DNA of 64,000 bases from Locusta migratoria (taxonomy: Eukaryota > Arthropoda > Insecta > Orthoptera > Acrididae), in NCBI GenBank assembly GCA_026315105.1, contig CM048745.1:743786506-743850505 (forward strand), read 5' to 3'. A program made the translations under genes and the position numbers. The first letter of the stretch is position 1; the number at the start of each line of letters is the position of its first letter. Below are positions 11,646 through 22,619 of this stretch, in pieces. The notes beneath the pieces were generated by a model. That model saw only the letters and a list, made by a program, of their open reading frames with translations, did not search any database and was not told the DNA's origin.

Positions 11646-11852
11646 AGCAAAAATGTTCAAATGTTTGTTAAGCATATGGGACTTAACTGCGGGGTCATTA
11701 GTCCCTAAACTTACAAACTACTTATAAACTAGCTTATACTAAAGACAACAGAAACATCCATGCACGAGGGAGGATTTGAACCTCCGACGGGAAACGGCCT
11801 CGGTCATCAGAGCATAGCGCCTCAATGCACTCGGCCACTACGCCGAGGCTGT
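11646..11852 (-). mobile_element. tRNA-derived SINE
   Basis: Exact 9-bp direct repeat GAATCTGAA at 11637-11645 and 11853-11861. Minus-strand order is A-box region with CGGCGTAGTGGCCGAG, a B box in the GGTTCAAATCCTCCC style, and a tail with GGGACTAATGACCCCGCAG. Same family as the copies at 6525 and 29023. Confidence 0.85.
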
Positions 11853-11861
11853 GAATCTGAA

Positions 11862-12348
11862 TGTCTGTCTATCTGCGGTTCAGCGATTATTTTTATGGTT
11901 AGTTGTTATCTATCTTCTATTATTGACCCTAATAACTATTAGAGTGTTTACTCACAGTTGTGTAGGTATCCACACTCCGAGTAGGTGTTTTTCACGTGAT
12001 GCAGTATTTATTTTATTTTGTTTATTTCTCTCTGTGTTTGTATGAGTAATGGTGCTGGGAGGCATAAATAATTTTCTCAGGATATAAGAAAAAGTCTACT
12101 ATCAATCAGCATTCTTTAAACATCTGTACTGTGAAAGTAATTTCATTTTTCGATAGTACCGGAACAAGCCAATCGAACAGTACATGCCACCTTGTTCAGA
12201 GCATAAACCAGCACATCTTTTTATTTATAAGTGAATCCAGTTAGATATTTGATGGTTTAATGGTTAGAGGAACCAATTAGGACATTAGCCAATCTTGCCT
12301 AGAATATTCAGGAATACTCTAAACACAAAGGAATATAGAAGTTTATGA
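11862..12348. other. No recognised feature
   Basis: AT-rich intron sequence. About 11870-11915 (GCGGTTCAGCGATTATTTTT and what follows) matches 6043-6100 in reverse and is probably a fragment of an interspersed repeat. Confidence 0.4.
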
Positions 12349-12668
12349 AGCGGCTCCATAGCATAGTGGTAGAGTTCCAGACTACAAATCCGAAGGTCGC
12401 GGGTTCGATCCCCGCCACGTCCCTGGATTTTTATCTGTCACTTTCCACTTCTTTCACCTCTGACAGTGTCGCTCATGTGAAAAATACCGAGTAGCACCGT
12501 CGTTTGGAACCCATGTTAAACTGTAGGTCCCCCTATAACTGGCTGGGAAAGTCAGTTCGAAGGTCGGAGGAAGGCAACGGCATACCACCTCCAAACAGGA
12601 CCATGCCTAGTAAAGCACTGTGGCGTTCAAACCAATCTTCGGATTGTTGACTGCTTTACCTTTTTTTT
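12349..12668 (+). mobile_element. Second tRNA-derived SINE family, copy 1
   Basis: The 5' 75 bases read like a tRNA: A box TAGCATAGTGGTAGAGTTCC, B box GGTCGCGGGTTCGATCCCC. The non-tRNA body follows, with GTAGGTCCCCCTATAACTGG and GGAGGAAGGCAACGGCA, ending GACTGCTTTACC and a T run. A close relative is at 51115-51425. The family is distinct from the GGACTGATGACC-tailed SINEs. The anticodon arm does not pair well, so this is not a tRNA gene. Confidence 0.82.
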
Positions 12669-12734
12669 AATCAAGACAGTCAATAACATTTTTAATTAAC
12701 CTGGCGCAAATTCTCCAATGAGATGATTAATCAA

Positions 12735-14027
12735 AAGAGATAGAATGGCTGGCCAGTACTTACCGCATCTAAGTATCGCCGATAGTCACTCAAAAATATG
12801 AAAATAAACTTGGGAAAAACTTATTTCTTTGCCAGGCAGGAGAGAGGAGGGAGAAGAAAGGGAATAGAAGGGAAAGCTTACTCACAACCTAGCCTGTGAG
12901 ATGGGGATGTCATGAAGAGTGATAGGGGTAAGTAAGAGATATTACATGAAAAGTATTGATCAGTGCCAGTAGCGAACAAAAGAAAATAGATCGAGAAGCG
13001 AAGTACCAAATAATGATGAGTGGTGAGGGGAAGGGGCAGGGGAGGGATTTTAAGAAGAGAGAGAGAGGTACAGAAACAAACCCACACACACCAATATACA
13101 GTATAATGAGAGAACGGAAGAAGAGGAGTGAGAAATAAATAAGTAATTTTACGGTAGCTGAAGGGGAGAGACTAACATAGGTTTAGGCCAGAAAGATGTG
13201 TTGGGGGGCAAGTTTCCATCTCTGCAGCTATGAGGAACTGTTGCTAGGTGGGATTATCCAGATGGAACTCATGATGTAAAACATGTCAAGGTCGCTGGAG
13301 CGATGTTGGAGCTTATGCTCTGCCCCAGGTCATTGCTTGTCCCAATGCAAACAGTTCGTCTATGACCATTCATGCATTCAGCGAATTTGTTGAACGGTCA
13401 CGAATGAATTGTTTGACTGGGATGGCAATCTATATCCTGTCGCTGAGTATACCGTCCAACATGACACCACGTACCTTGGCAAGTCGTACACTACATATGC
13501 TATCTTGATACTCCCACCTAGCACCAGTCCCTCAGAGCTGCAGAAATATCGCCATCCAATACATCTGCTCTTCCCATCATCCTACTGGTCTAAATCTATG
13601 TTAGCCTCTCCCCTCCCTTCGCCATCTTCAACTCACCCATTCGTTATTCATTTTTCACCCCTCTTCTTCTGCCCTCTCTGTATACATGTCTGTGTGTGAT
13701 TGGTCGTATATCTCTCTCTTCTTAACCCCCCTTTCCAGTCAGCATTATTCGGTTCACCACTCTTTACTTCTGGACCCATCCTCTTTCGTTTGGAACTGGC
13801 ATATCTTAGTACTTACATTGCAATATCTCTGACTCCCTCATATCAACCTTCACACTGTCCTTATACTGCAACCTAGCTTGTGAATAACTCTTCCCTTCCT
13901 CATCCATCCTTTCTTCTACCTGAGGAAGGAATTAATTTCCGAAAGCTTGAGTTACAAAGTTTATTTTCATATTTTTCGAGTGACTATCAGCGGTACTGAA
14001 TTAAGTACTGACAAGCCACTCTATCTT
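12735..14027 (+). mobile_element. Penelope-like element remnant with inverted terminal segment
   Basis: The + strand around 13409-13570 encodes LYPVAEYTVQHDTTYLGKSY and TTYAILILPPSTSPSELQKY. This aligns with the C-terminal part of the GIY-YIG endonuclease region of Penelope-like elements as I recall it (PVAEHAxxHD ... ACAIWxLP ... SELRRWE). A pyrimidine-rich 3' UTR follows, ending near 14027 with GTGACTATCAGCGGTACTGA. The same 3' sequence occurs inverted at 12735-13130, so the fragment is framed by inverted copies of its own 3' end. Penelope-like elements are known for such partial inverted duplications. Confidence 0.6.
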
Positions 14028-15023
14028 TTTCTTCTTCTTCTTCTTGCGTTACGACCACAGTAGGACCAACTGTAACTCCTTCATGGATTGCATTTATCTC
14101 TTCTCCTCCCAAAACCTCTTCATCGTTTCTCTTCTTCTCTCCTGATCTTCTTCTGAATCTTCAGTATCCTCCTCTCTGGTTTGCTCCACTGCCATTTTCT
14201 ATCGTTTTCCTGTATCCTCTCCTGCCCTCAGACTCCTACCTATTGCTTGTCCAGTTTTCCTTTCCTTCCTTCTTGACCACCCAACAAATCCTTCCGCAGC
14301 TAACAATCCACTTCGTTCCTGTCTTTCCATTTGTCCTCCCTGTTGTTTCCTATTATCTTGTCTTCATTCTGTGCATATTCATTCTAATTACATGTCCCAC
14401 AAACCTTTCTCTTCCAAGTCTGATTTCTCCTGATACTATTCTCATGTTCCAGTAGGGTTCTTCCTTTGGTCTTCACATCCATCTCTCGCCACCCCTTTTT
14501 GGGCTTAGTATTTCGCACAGCATTTTTCTCTCCCCTTTCTGTAGTTGTTCTGCACCATTCTTTCCTAGTGTTATTGTCTCAGCAGCATAAAATACTACAT
14601 TCCTCACTGTTGTATATATCTATGGTCATATAGAAGCCTGACCTCATCTTATCGTTTCTGTAATTCCTCCATTGCTCCTGTTTATTCCTGTTAGATATTA
14701 CCCCAGGTATTTAAATTTGCCCACCTTTTCCATTTTCTTCAGGTGTCTCCTATGGCCTTCAATGCCTTTGTCAAGTTATAGGCAATCCTCCGTCCTACCC
14801 TTCTGGTTATCTTGCTTATATTGTCAAGTTTCGTCTTTGCAGCTTCTTCCATCTCACGTAATATCACTATATCGTCTACAAAGGCCAGGTAGTCTACATG
14901 GGCCCTTTTATCTTTTTTATCTTCCACGTGTGTTTAAGGTATTTCCATTGTCTCGTTTATTGTTCTCCACTCCCTGCTCATTTCATCCGATACTGTGTTG
15001 AACAGTATTGGTGACAATCCATG

Positions 15024-15165
15024 ATGAAGAGTTCTCGGGCTTTCAGCCGGGTTGCAGTGTTTTCTAACCACGACGTTTCGACGAGTGTCACACTCATCAT
15101 CTTCTCGTGGAAACGTCGCGGTTAAAATACACTGTCACCTGGCTGGGAGCCCGAGAACTCTTCAT
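15024..15165. mobile_element. Palindromic MITE-like hairpin
   Basis: 142 bp with arms beginning ATGAAGAGTTCTCGGGCT and ending in the reverse complement. The pairing resumes inside with CGACGTTTC / GAAACGTCG. It interrupts the RT frame of the surrounding LINE. No coding content. The superfamily cannot be told from the sequence. Confidence 0.7.
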
Positions 15166-15610
15166 CTGTTGTATACTCCGGGAAAGCATACATTCACAAA
15201 TCCATCTCCCTGTTGAACGCCAGTCCTTACCTCGAACTGCTTTGAATTGCATCCTTGCCATTTTGTCTCCAAGAATTTCCTTTATGAGTTCTTGTGTAGT
15301 GCCGTCTAGTCCTTCCAAGAGTCTGTCTGTCAGTGGCATCATATGCTTTCATGAAGTCCACGAAGGTTACTACTGTCTTTTTGTTCTTTAAGAGCCTTTG
15401 TTCTATCAGTTGTTTCAGAATAACTATCTATTCAATGCCTTTTCCTCCCTGCCTAAATCCCGCTTGATAGTCTCCACCTGTGCTCTCTATCTGCCCGTCT
15501 AATCTCTTGAGGAGGAGTTTTGACAGCACATTGTAAACGAACTCTAATATTGATATACTTCTGTATTTGTTTCCATCCCTCTTGTCTCCCTTCTTGTGTA
15601 TTGCCCCTAA

Positions 15611-16076
15611 CACTACGTTTACATGCAACACATCTTCCGAAAGACGAAAACCGATTTTCGTAAACCGTTTTTCACTGTCGTGTTTACATGCTGTAGCCTG
15701 AATCGGTCCACTTAAAATGGCGGCTGAAAAACAGATGATTCAGTTCCTGATTTAGTCAGCACAATCGCTATTTTTCTTTGCTTAAATACACATTTTCATG
15801 CTCACTCTAATGATTATACTTTTATTCCATGGTAGAAAATTTCATTCTGTCCATATGTGCCGAAAATTTGTAACAAGAAAACACAATCTGACAAGCCAAG
15901 AACACTTCAAAATCGGTTGCGTTTACATGGGCACGAAAATCGATTGTGGAACAGAAAAACCGCTCTGCAGAAGTGGATTTCCACGATCGATTTTGGAGTG
16001 TTTACATGACCAACCAAAAGCGGAATTGGGAAATCAGTTTACGAAATCCATTTTGGGAGCCCATGTAAACAGGGTG
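15611..16076. mobile_element. Short non-autonomous DNA transposon in a LINE
   Basis: The left end CACTACGTTTACATG and right end CATGTAAACAGGGTG are inverted repeats. GTTTACATG-type motifs recur inside (about 15680, 15930, 16000). It splits the LINE frame between NVIIHPV and GAIHKKGDK, so the surrounding frame shows where the insertion sits. About 466 bp, no transposase. A TA target duplication is possible but not clear. Confidence 0.65.
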
Positions 16077-16190
16077 TATGATTACATTCTTCCATCCTTC
16101 TGTTAACTCCTTTGTTCTCCAAATATGGGAGATTATGTTCGTCAAACTGCTACTGTGTTGTTGTCTCCCCATCCACTCTACCACCTTTGA

Positions 16191-16840
16191 ATAAGAACAT
16201 TTTAAAACTTATCAAGCAATGTCAGCTCTTAATCGCATTGATTATTATAAATAATCAATACTTCGCTTTCTGTGAGCAATGTATTAGTCACCTCTTACGT
16301 CAGGTAAGGAAAACCTCAGGTCAAGGCCACACCAAACCTGCAGGCATAAGAAGGCAGAGTGGAAGGCAGAAGTACAGGGAACACGTAGAAAAGGGAAAGG
16401 GAAACGTAATGCAGCACTGGAAAAAAAGCAAGAAGCTGCAGTAATTTTGGGGTCCAGCACTCACCACTCATGTACTAATGAAAGAGTTGTCGGCCACATT
16501 AGGGCTGAACAGAAACAGCATATTTTGATTTTCGTATAGACTTTTTGTCATGTACTGGTGGTTCGCCTGACGAGCGGACAACCCGCAATGCAGGGTACAA
16601 GTGCACGGATGCCTACCAGTGAGGCGATCCACAGCGGCGGTTCCGGAGTCACCAGAGGACGCGACGAGCACCGCCAGAGAGCGCACTAAACCGGAACTGT
16701 TTTCCTCCGCGCAGTCACGTGAGACCAGCTCGAGACTGCCACGTACCACTGCGCGCCGACTATTTAGGGGGGCAAAGTGCAACACAGTAACAGTTTTCCT
16801 CCGACCGCCTATGAGAACCATAGCTGAGGAATCGCGATCG
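16191..16840. other. Unassigned; GC-rich block from about 16480
   Basis: AT-rich to about 16300, then a GC-rich segment (about 16560-16840) that appears to continue after the SINE at 17048. An AATAAA occurs at about 17271. A solo LTR is conceivable, but I could not find both ends or a target-site duplication, so no element is called. Confidence 0.3.
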
Positions 16841-17037
16841 CCTCAGTGGAGTAGCCGAGCGGTCTAAGGCGCCTCGCTGCAGAGCGCGCGGTTGCTACCC
16901 ATCTGAGGTTCGAGTCCTCCCTGGGGCATGGTTGTGTGTATGGTCCTTAGGTTAGTTTACCTTAGTTTATGTAGTTTGTAAGCTATGGACTGATGACCAC
17001 GCTGTTTGGTACGATAGATTTACAAACATTTCATTTG
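16841..17037 (+). mobile_element. tRNA-derived SINE
   Basis: A box GTAGCCGAGCGGTCTAAGGC (16851-16870), B box GGTTCGAGTCCTCCC (about 16908-16922), then the family tail with GGACTGATGACCACG and a final TTTACAAACATTT. Flanked by ATCGCGATCG (16831-16840) and ATCGCGATGG (17038-17047), a 9/10 target-site duplication. This is the clearest + strand copy of the family. Confidence 0.88.
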
Positions 17038-17047
17038 ATCGCGATGG

Positions 17048-18011
17048 ACGCCTCTGGGGAAGAGTCTCTGCCAGCGACGCCACGTCTCCTGGACTTCGCA
17101 CAATGGAATACGTCGTCCGGCTCCGTCTCCCTGGCCGTTCTCTCAAGGCTGTCATATCCCTGTGACTTGTACCTAATTTGTGAAGAAGAAAACTTTTAGT
17201 TGATGTTTGTTGTTCTTTCAGAAATTGATTTGTTTGTTTTGTTTCCAGAAGGTGATCAGTTTGTCTTGACAATAAACACAATTACCGTATCAGACAGTAT
17301 CTTTCAGTTATTATCTCCTGAGGCGAGATATAGCACTCGTAACTTTGAATTGTTTAATTTTATGTCCACTTGTGTGTTTATTAGTCACAATTTGGCACTT
17401 TAAAAACTTTATTGTGCATATTTGAGCATTGATGATTATTAGTATGGACTGTGAGGGCCGTGTTCAGTTGTGAGCTTAGTTTCTGACCCTTCACTCAATG
17501 CTTCAGGCAGTGATGCCTTTGCCCAGACAGCTTCAGACTGTTGCCTATAGGACCTATTATGGCAGATTGGATGGTGGCATCATTGTTACTGTCTCAGTTA
17601 CTGACCACATTGAGGATGACACCTCAACCATGGTTGTAGTACATGTTGTTTCAAGGTACAGCAGGTAGCAAAAGACTTTTCAGGCAGTTAATTGTAAGAC
17701 ATCACTGGTTTGTCCTAGAAACAGGAGTCAGGTGCTATCTGTGGCTGACTATGATTCTGAGGCAGTTGCGGTTGTTTGCCCTGTTCCAGAGAAAGATTTT
17801 CATCCGGAAAATTACAGTCATTTATAGATGGTAATTGGGGAACACTGGAGTCAGATGAGTAATGGGGCCCATCAACAATATCACTTCCATGAAGGGAGAA
17901 ATGTATAGTGTGTTCTCTATGGGCCTACAAGGCGGAGTCATCCCAGATGTGCAAATGATACTTCCAGAAGCATTGAAGAACTCAAGGTGCAGCCTACTTC
18001 ACATAGTGACT
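17048..18011. other. Unassigned, repeat-like
   Basis: Short open frames with no recognisable product. About 17450-17990 has an even base composition, unlike the AT-rich spacers, which suggests an old element that I cannot classify. Confidence 0.3.
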
Positions 18012-18865
18012 TGTTGTTTTTGTGGTCTTCAGTCCGGAGACTGGTTTGATGCAGCTCTCCACAATACCCTATCCTGAGCAAGCCTCTTCATCTCCACATA
18101 ATAACGGCAACCTACATCTATCTGAATCTGCTTACTGTATCCATCTCTTGGTCTTGCTCTGCGATTTTTATCCCACACACTTCCCTCCAATGCTAAATTC
18201 ACAATTCCTTGATGTCTAAGAATGTGTCCTACCAATCTATCCCTTCTTTTAGTCAAGGTATGCCAGAAATTTCTTTTCTCCTCAATTCTATTCAGTACCT
18301 CGTCATTAGTTACGCGATCTACCCACCCAATCTTCAGCATTCTTCTGTAGCACCATATTTCAAAAGCCTCAATCCTCTTCCTGTCCGCACTGTTTATCGT
18401 CCATGTCTCACTCCCATACAAGGCAACACTCCATACAAATGCCTACAGAAGGGACTTCCTTAGGCTTAAATCAATATTCGATGTTAACAAATTTCTCTTT
18501 TGCAAGAACGCTTTTCTACCCATTGCCATTCTGCATTTTATATTCTCTATACTGCGACCATCATTTGTTATGTTACTGCCCAAGTAACAAAACTCATCTA
18601 CCTCCTTTATTGCTTCGTTTCCCAATCTAATTCCTTCAGCATCACCTGATTTTCTTACACTGCACTCCATTGCCCTAGTTTTGCTCTTGTTAATGTTCAT
18701 CTTATATGCACCTTTCAGCACACTGTCCATTTCGTTCAATTGCTTTTCCAGTTCCTTTGCTGTATCTGACAGAATTACTATGTCGTCGGCAAAACGCAAT
18801 GTTTTTAATTCTTCACCCTGAACTTTAATTCCTTCTCCAAATTTCTCCTTGCTTTCCTTCTGGAG
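18012..18865 (-). mobile_element. RTE-like LINE, 3' fragment
   Basis: Same family as the long copy at 51735-59195. Minus strand from 18799: RFADDIVILSDTAKELEKQL with the ADD box, FCYLGSNITNDGRSIENIK, then after a frameshift MYGSETWTINSADRKRIEAF and EIWCYRRMLKIGWVDRVTN, the C-terminal domain. The 3' end near 18012 carries the family's GGTCTTCAGTCCGGAGACTG block. Everything upstream of the RT catalytic box is missing. Confidence 0.85.
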
Positions 18866-19857
18866 TGACTTATGTTGACATTAATAATGTGTGTCACTGC
18901 GGATAGGAAAGAGTATCTCATGTTTCCACTGGCTGTTTGCTACGGTGAAGGCTGGTAGTAAGCCGAAGGCAGCTCTAATCATCTGTAGCAACATCAACAG
19001 GAGCAGTTACAGACATTTGGTTCAGAGCCAAGTGAAGAGTTTGAATCAGAAGGCTTAGACAATTCGCTGACCTTGCAGGCTACAGATACCTAGACTTGTG
19101 TCATATGGTGATGGATGTTCGGATTCTGTTAAATAGGAGATATGTCCACTATATAGAGGGGGCAGCTGCTTCGGTAGTGAGGGCATGTGGCATGGACTAG
19201 GCAATTTATTAGATTAGATGGGGAAAATACACAAGGTGCTCCAGTTTCAAAGGCTGCAGATCAAAGCCAGTATTCGAGAACTCGATTTACCTTAATTACA
19301 CTTACACTCAGTAAGAGAGTCTCCCTTGAAACTGACCTGTAATTATGGGTGCAGCTGTTCCAAACTATTAGTGTTGACAACACCTTTGTTATAGACAATC
19401 TCTTTTACTGTACTTTTATGTGAGTTTATGACCAGTTTTTTATCTTACAGTTCGTTAATATGAAATACACTGGATTGTACACACTACACTAGTCTGTAGA
19501 ATGATCTGAACCGTACTAGTGCATAATTATGATTTCAATACAGGATATCATTGTTATTTCTGAATGGCAACAAATTCATTAAGAAGGTGACAAAATAATT
19601 CCTTAGACACTTATGTTCAGAATAAACAAGTGTCAGAATAAGTTTAGCTTGTGTACAGTGAGTACTTGTATATCAGACAACTCTATTGTTAGGCACCAGC
19701 CACTGTTGTAGGGGAACACAGTCGTTGATTATATATCAAAGGTTCACAACAGTAACTAATTAACAATTGAAAGTGTCAATAATGTGACTGTCTTACATTA
19801 TTGCCTGTGTGAATGGCATGGTTCATGTTATGATTAAAACTCACAATAAACTACTGA
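18866..19857. other. No recognised feature
   Basis: Intron 2 DNA with no coding or repeat signal that I can name. The first 400 bases resemble decayed element sequence; the rest is AT-rich. Confidence 0.35.
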
Positions 19858-19868
19858 ATTTCGAGTTA

Positions 19869-20071
19869 AAAATGTTCAAATGTTTGCAAATCTATGGGAC
19901 TCAACTGCGTGGTTATCAGTCCTTAGCTTACAAACTACTTAAACTATGGTAAATTAACCTAAGGACAACACATACACCCAAGCCGGGGGAGAACTCAAAA
20001 CCCCTGACGGCAAACGGCTTTGCGCGCCACAGCACAGCGCCTCAATGCGCATGGCTTAATTTGCCGCGGCC
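19869..20071 (-). mobile_element. tRNA-derived SINE
   Basis: Exact 11-bp target-site duplication ATTTCGAGTTA at 19858-19868 and 20072-20082. Minus strand: diverged A box, a B-box region with GGTTTTGAGTTCTCCC-like sequence, then the family tail (AAGGACTGATAACCACGCAG). Diverged B box, probably not transcriptionally competent. Confidence 0.85.
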
Positions 20072-20155
20072 ATTTCGAGTTAGTTGTCTCAGAAACAAAG
20101 AACTAATTTATAAAGTGACTTGATTATCAGTTGTCATTCTGCATGAACTATAATA

Positions 20156-21455
20156 CACTCCTGGCCATTAAAATTGCTACACCATGAAGATGATTAGATT
20201 TTCAAAGCACTCACACAAGGTTGGCGCCGTTGGCGGCACCTACAAAGTGCTGACATGAGGAAAGTTTCCAAGCGATTTCTCATACACAAACAGCAGTTGA
20301 CCGGCATTGGCTGGTGAAACGTTGTTGTGATGCCTTGTGTAAGGAGGAGAAATGCGTACCATCACGTTTCCGAATTTGATAAAGGTCGGATTGTAGCCTG
20401 TCGTGATTGTAGTTTATCGTATCGCAACATTGCTGCTCGCATTGGTCGCGGTCCAATGTCTGTTAGCAAAATATGGAATCGGTGGTTCAGGAGGGCGATA
20501 CGGAATACCGTGCTGGATCCCAATGGCCTCGTATCACTAGCAGTCGAGATAACAAACATATTATCAGCATGGCTGTAATGGGTCGTGCAGCCACGTCTCG
20601 ATCCCTGAGTCAACAGACGGGGCTTTTTGCAAGACATCAACCATCTGCACGAACTGTTCGACGACGTTTGTAGCAGCATGGTCTATCAGCTCAGAGACCA
20701 TGGCTGCAGTTACCCTTGGCGCTGCATCACAGACAGGAGACCCTGTGATGATGTACGCAATGACGAACCTGGGTGCAAGAATGGCAAAACGTCATTTTTT
20801 CAGATGAGTCCAGATTCTGTTTACAGCATCATGATGAACGCGGTGAACGCACAACATTGGAAGCGTTTATTCCTCATCGGCATACTGGCGTATCACCCGG
20901 CGTGATGGTATGGGGTGCTATTGGTTACACGTCTCGGTCACCTCTTGTTCGCATCGACGGCACTTTGAACAGTGGCCATTACATTTCACATGTGTTACGA
21001 CCCATGGCTCTATCCTTCATTCAATCCCTTCGAAACCCTACATTTCAGCAGGATAATGCACGACCGTATTTGCCTTTCTGGATACGGAATAGGTTCGACT
21101 GCTGCCATGGCCAACACATTCTCCAGATTGAAAACGTCTGGTCAATGGTGGACGAGCAACTGGCTCGGCACAATACACCAGTCACTACTCTTGATGAACT
21201 CTGGTATTGTGTTGAAGCTGCATGGGAATCTCTACCTGTAGGCGCCATCCAAACTCTGACTCAATGCCCAGGTGTATCAAGGCCGTTATTACGGCAAGAG
21301 GTGATTGTTCTGGGTATTGATTTCTCAGGATCTATGTACCCAAATTGTGTGAAAAAGTAATCATATGTCAGTTCTAGTATAATATATTTGTCCAATGAAT
21401 ACGCGTTTATCATCTGCATTTCTTCTTGGTGTAGCAGTTTTAATGGCCAGTAGTG
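20156..21455 (+). mobile_element. Tc1-like DNA transposon, copy 2
   Basis: The same CACTCCTGGCCATTAAAATT termini as the element at 4626, flanked by TA at 20154-20155 and 21456-21457. 1300 bp, about 100 bp shorter than copy 1, with internal deletions near the left end and inside the transposase. Same orientation as copy 1; both lie in intron 2 of the LRR gene. Confidence 0.92.
20330..21360 (+). pseudogene. Tc1-like transposase, broken copy
   Basis: Starts MPCVRRRNAYHHVSEFDKG. The middle frame from 20773 retains VIFSDESRFCLQHHDE (with a first residue change), GVMVWGAIGYTSRSPLVRID and FQQDNARPY. A deletion then removes the sequence around the PHVA motif, and the PDPSPIE motif is damaged (QIENVWSMVDEQ). 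Multiple frameshifts near 20500 and 20700. Where copy 1 has a stop, this copy keeps MVWG, so the two decayed independently. Confidence 0.88.
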
Positions 21456-21457
21456 TA

Positions 21458-22610
21458 TATTGCTGAAATTAGGTTTATGAAAAAAGCCTAGATTTGGTAA
21501 ATAATAAAGTATGTGGACCTGATTGTTTGTCCACATTCTATCTCTCCTATCCTTATTACTGGCAGACCAAATGTACAATGGCACAGAATGTTATAGAAAT
21601 CAATAAAATTAACATGAGGTGTCAGATCATTACCCTTACATGATATTTTCATAAGTGCTGACTAGCAGTTAAATGGATATTTAGAAACTATTTTATAAGT
21701 GTAAAATTTGGAAACAACATCATATTTTAAAAATCAGTTACACCAGATCTTGTTGTTTTGAATGGACTACAAGACTTGCCTGTTACTTAATTTATGAAAA
21801 ATGGTGAAGGTCAGTAAATTATAAAAATATATGTAAGCATGTTAAGCGTAGAATACTGACAATACAACAGTGGTATTCATTTTGAAAATAATTCATGTAA
21901 TGATAAATTTTCCAAATTCTTAGTCAGGGACCTAATCAGTTACTAATAGGTGTCATATGATTTGGAAAAGAAATAGTGTAACAAAAGTGGTGTCAGAGTT
22001 CAAAAGATCACAAACGCCAATGCAAAATTCTGCTTGCTAACATTGTAAATTTAGGAGATTGACTGTAAAATTATCTAAGTAAAATCTTTGACATTTTTTG
22101 GTAGTCATGCCACAGTCACTGTAACTTGTTTTATTTTATTGTCAAATTACTAGAATCAGGTTTTTGATGCCAAAAAAACTGTTAAATCATTGTCAGAGGT
22201 TTAGAAAATATGTTGAAACTAAAGAATTAGATTTTGGTCTGAGCTACTTATTAAGTTCCATTAATTACTTATCATATCACATTTGAAAATGTCGTCTAAG
22301 TCCTTTGAAACTAATGAATGAGAGTAATATTTAAAAAAAAAAAATACTGTGATTTGGCTTGACTGTCATATGGTGTCAAAATTTTTCCTTAAATACAATA
22401 CTAGCAACAGCTATTATGTTGATTCAAACTTTCTAAAATAATTATTTCAATAGTCAATTAATTTCAGTTAATTCAATGTACATTATCAGAAAAAAATAAT
22501 ATGGCTTTTTTAAATCAATGATAAAATAACTTCATATTCTACCCATTGGATGAAAGTGATTCCTCATAATGTACTTCAGTCAAATTTTCAATTAGCTGTA
22601 GCTTACAATT
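21458..22610. other. AT-rich intron, no recognised feature
   Basis: Long AT-rich stretch with stops in all frames and no terminal repeats or tRNA-like boxes. Probably old intron sequence. Confidence 0.5.
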
Positions 22611-22619
22611 AATCAAGCT

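Larger units (their letters stand above)
14030..16190 (-). mobile_element. RTE-like LINE, decayed and interrupted
   Basis: Minus strand. Around 16130-16080 IWRTKELTEGWKNVIIHPV; after a MITE-like insertion, GAIHKKGDKRDGNKYRSISI from 15605. Then DYQAGFRQGGKG, FVDFMKAYDATDRQTL, LSPILFNTVSDEMSREW and YLAFVDDIVILREMEEAAKT, where the catalytic box is VDD. The order matches RT motifs 0-C. A palindromic MITE at 15024-15165 and a second element at 15611-16076 interrupt it. The 3' UTR runs to about 14030. Several frameshifts; inactive. Confidence 0.75.

Noticed and set aside
12349..12425. Possible tRNA gene (clear A and B boxes); also 51115-51190
   Set aside because: The anticodon and acceptor stems do not pair convincingly, and a shared ~240-bp body follows in both copies. 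These are SINE heads.
16487..17330. Solo LTR (TG start, AATAAA at about 17271)
   Set aside because: No matching right end, no target-site duplication and no internal retrovirus-like coding sequence found.
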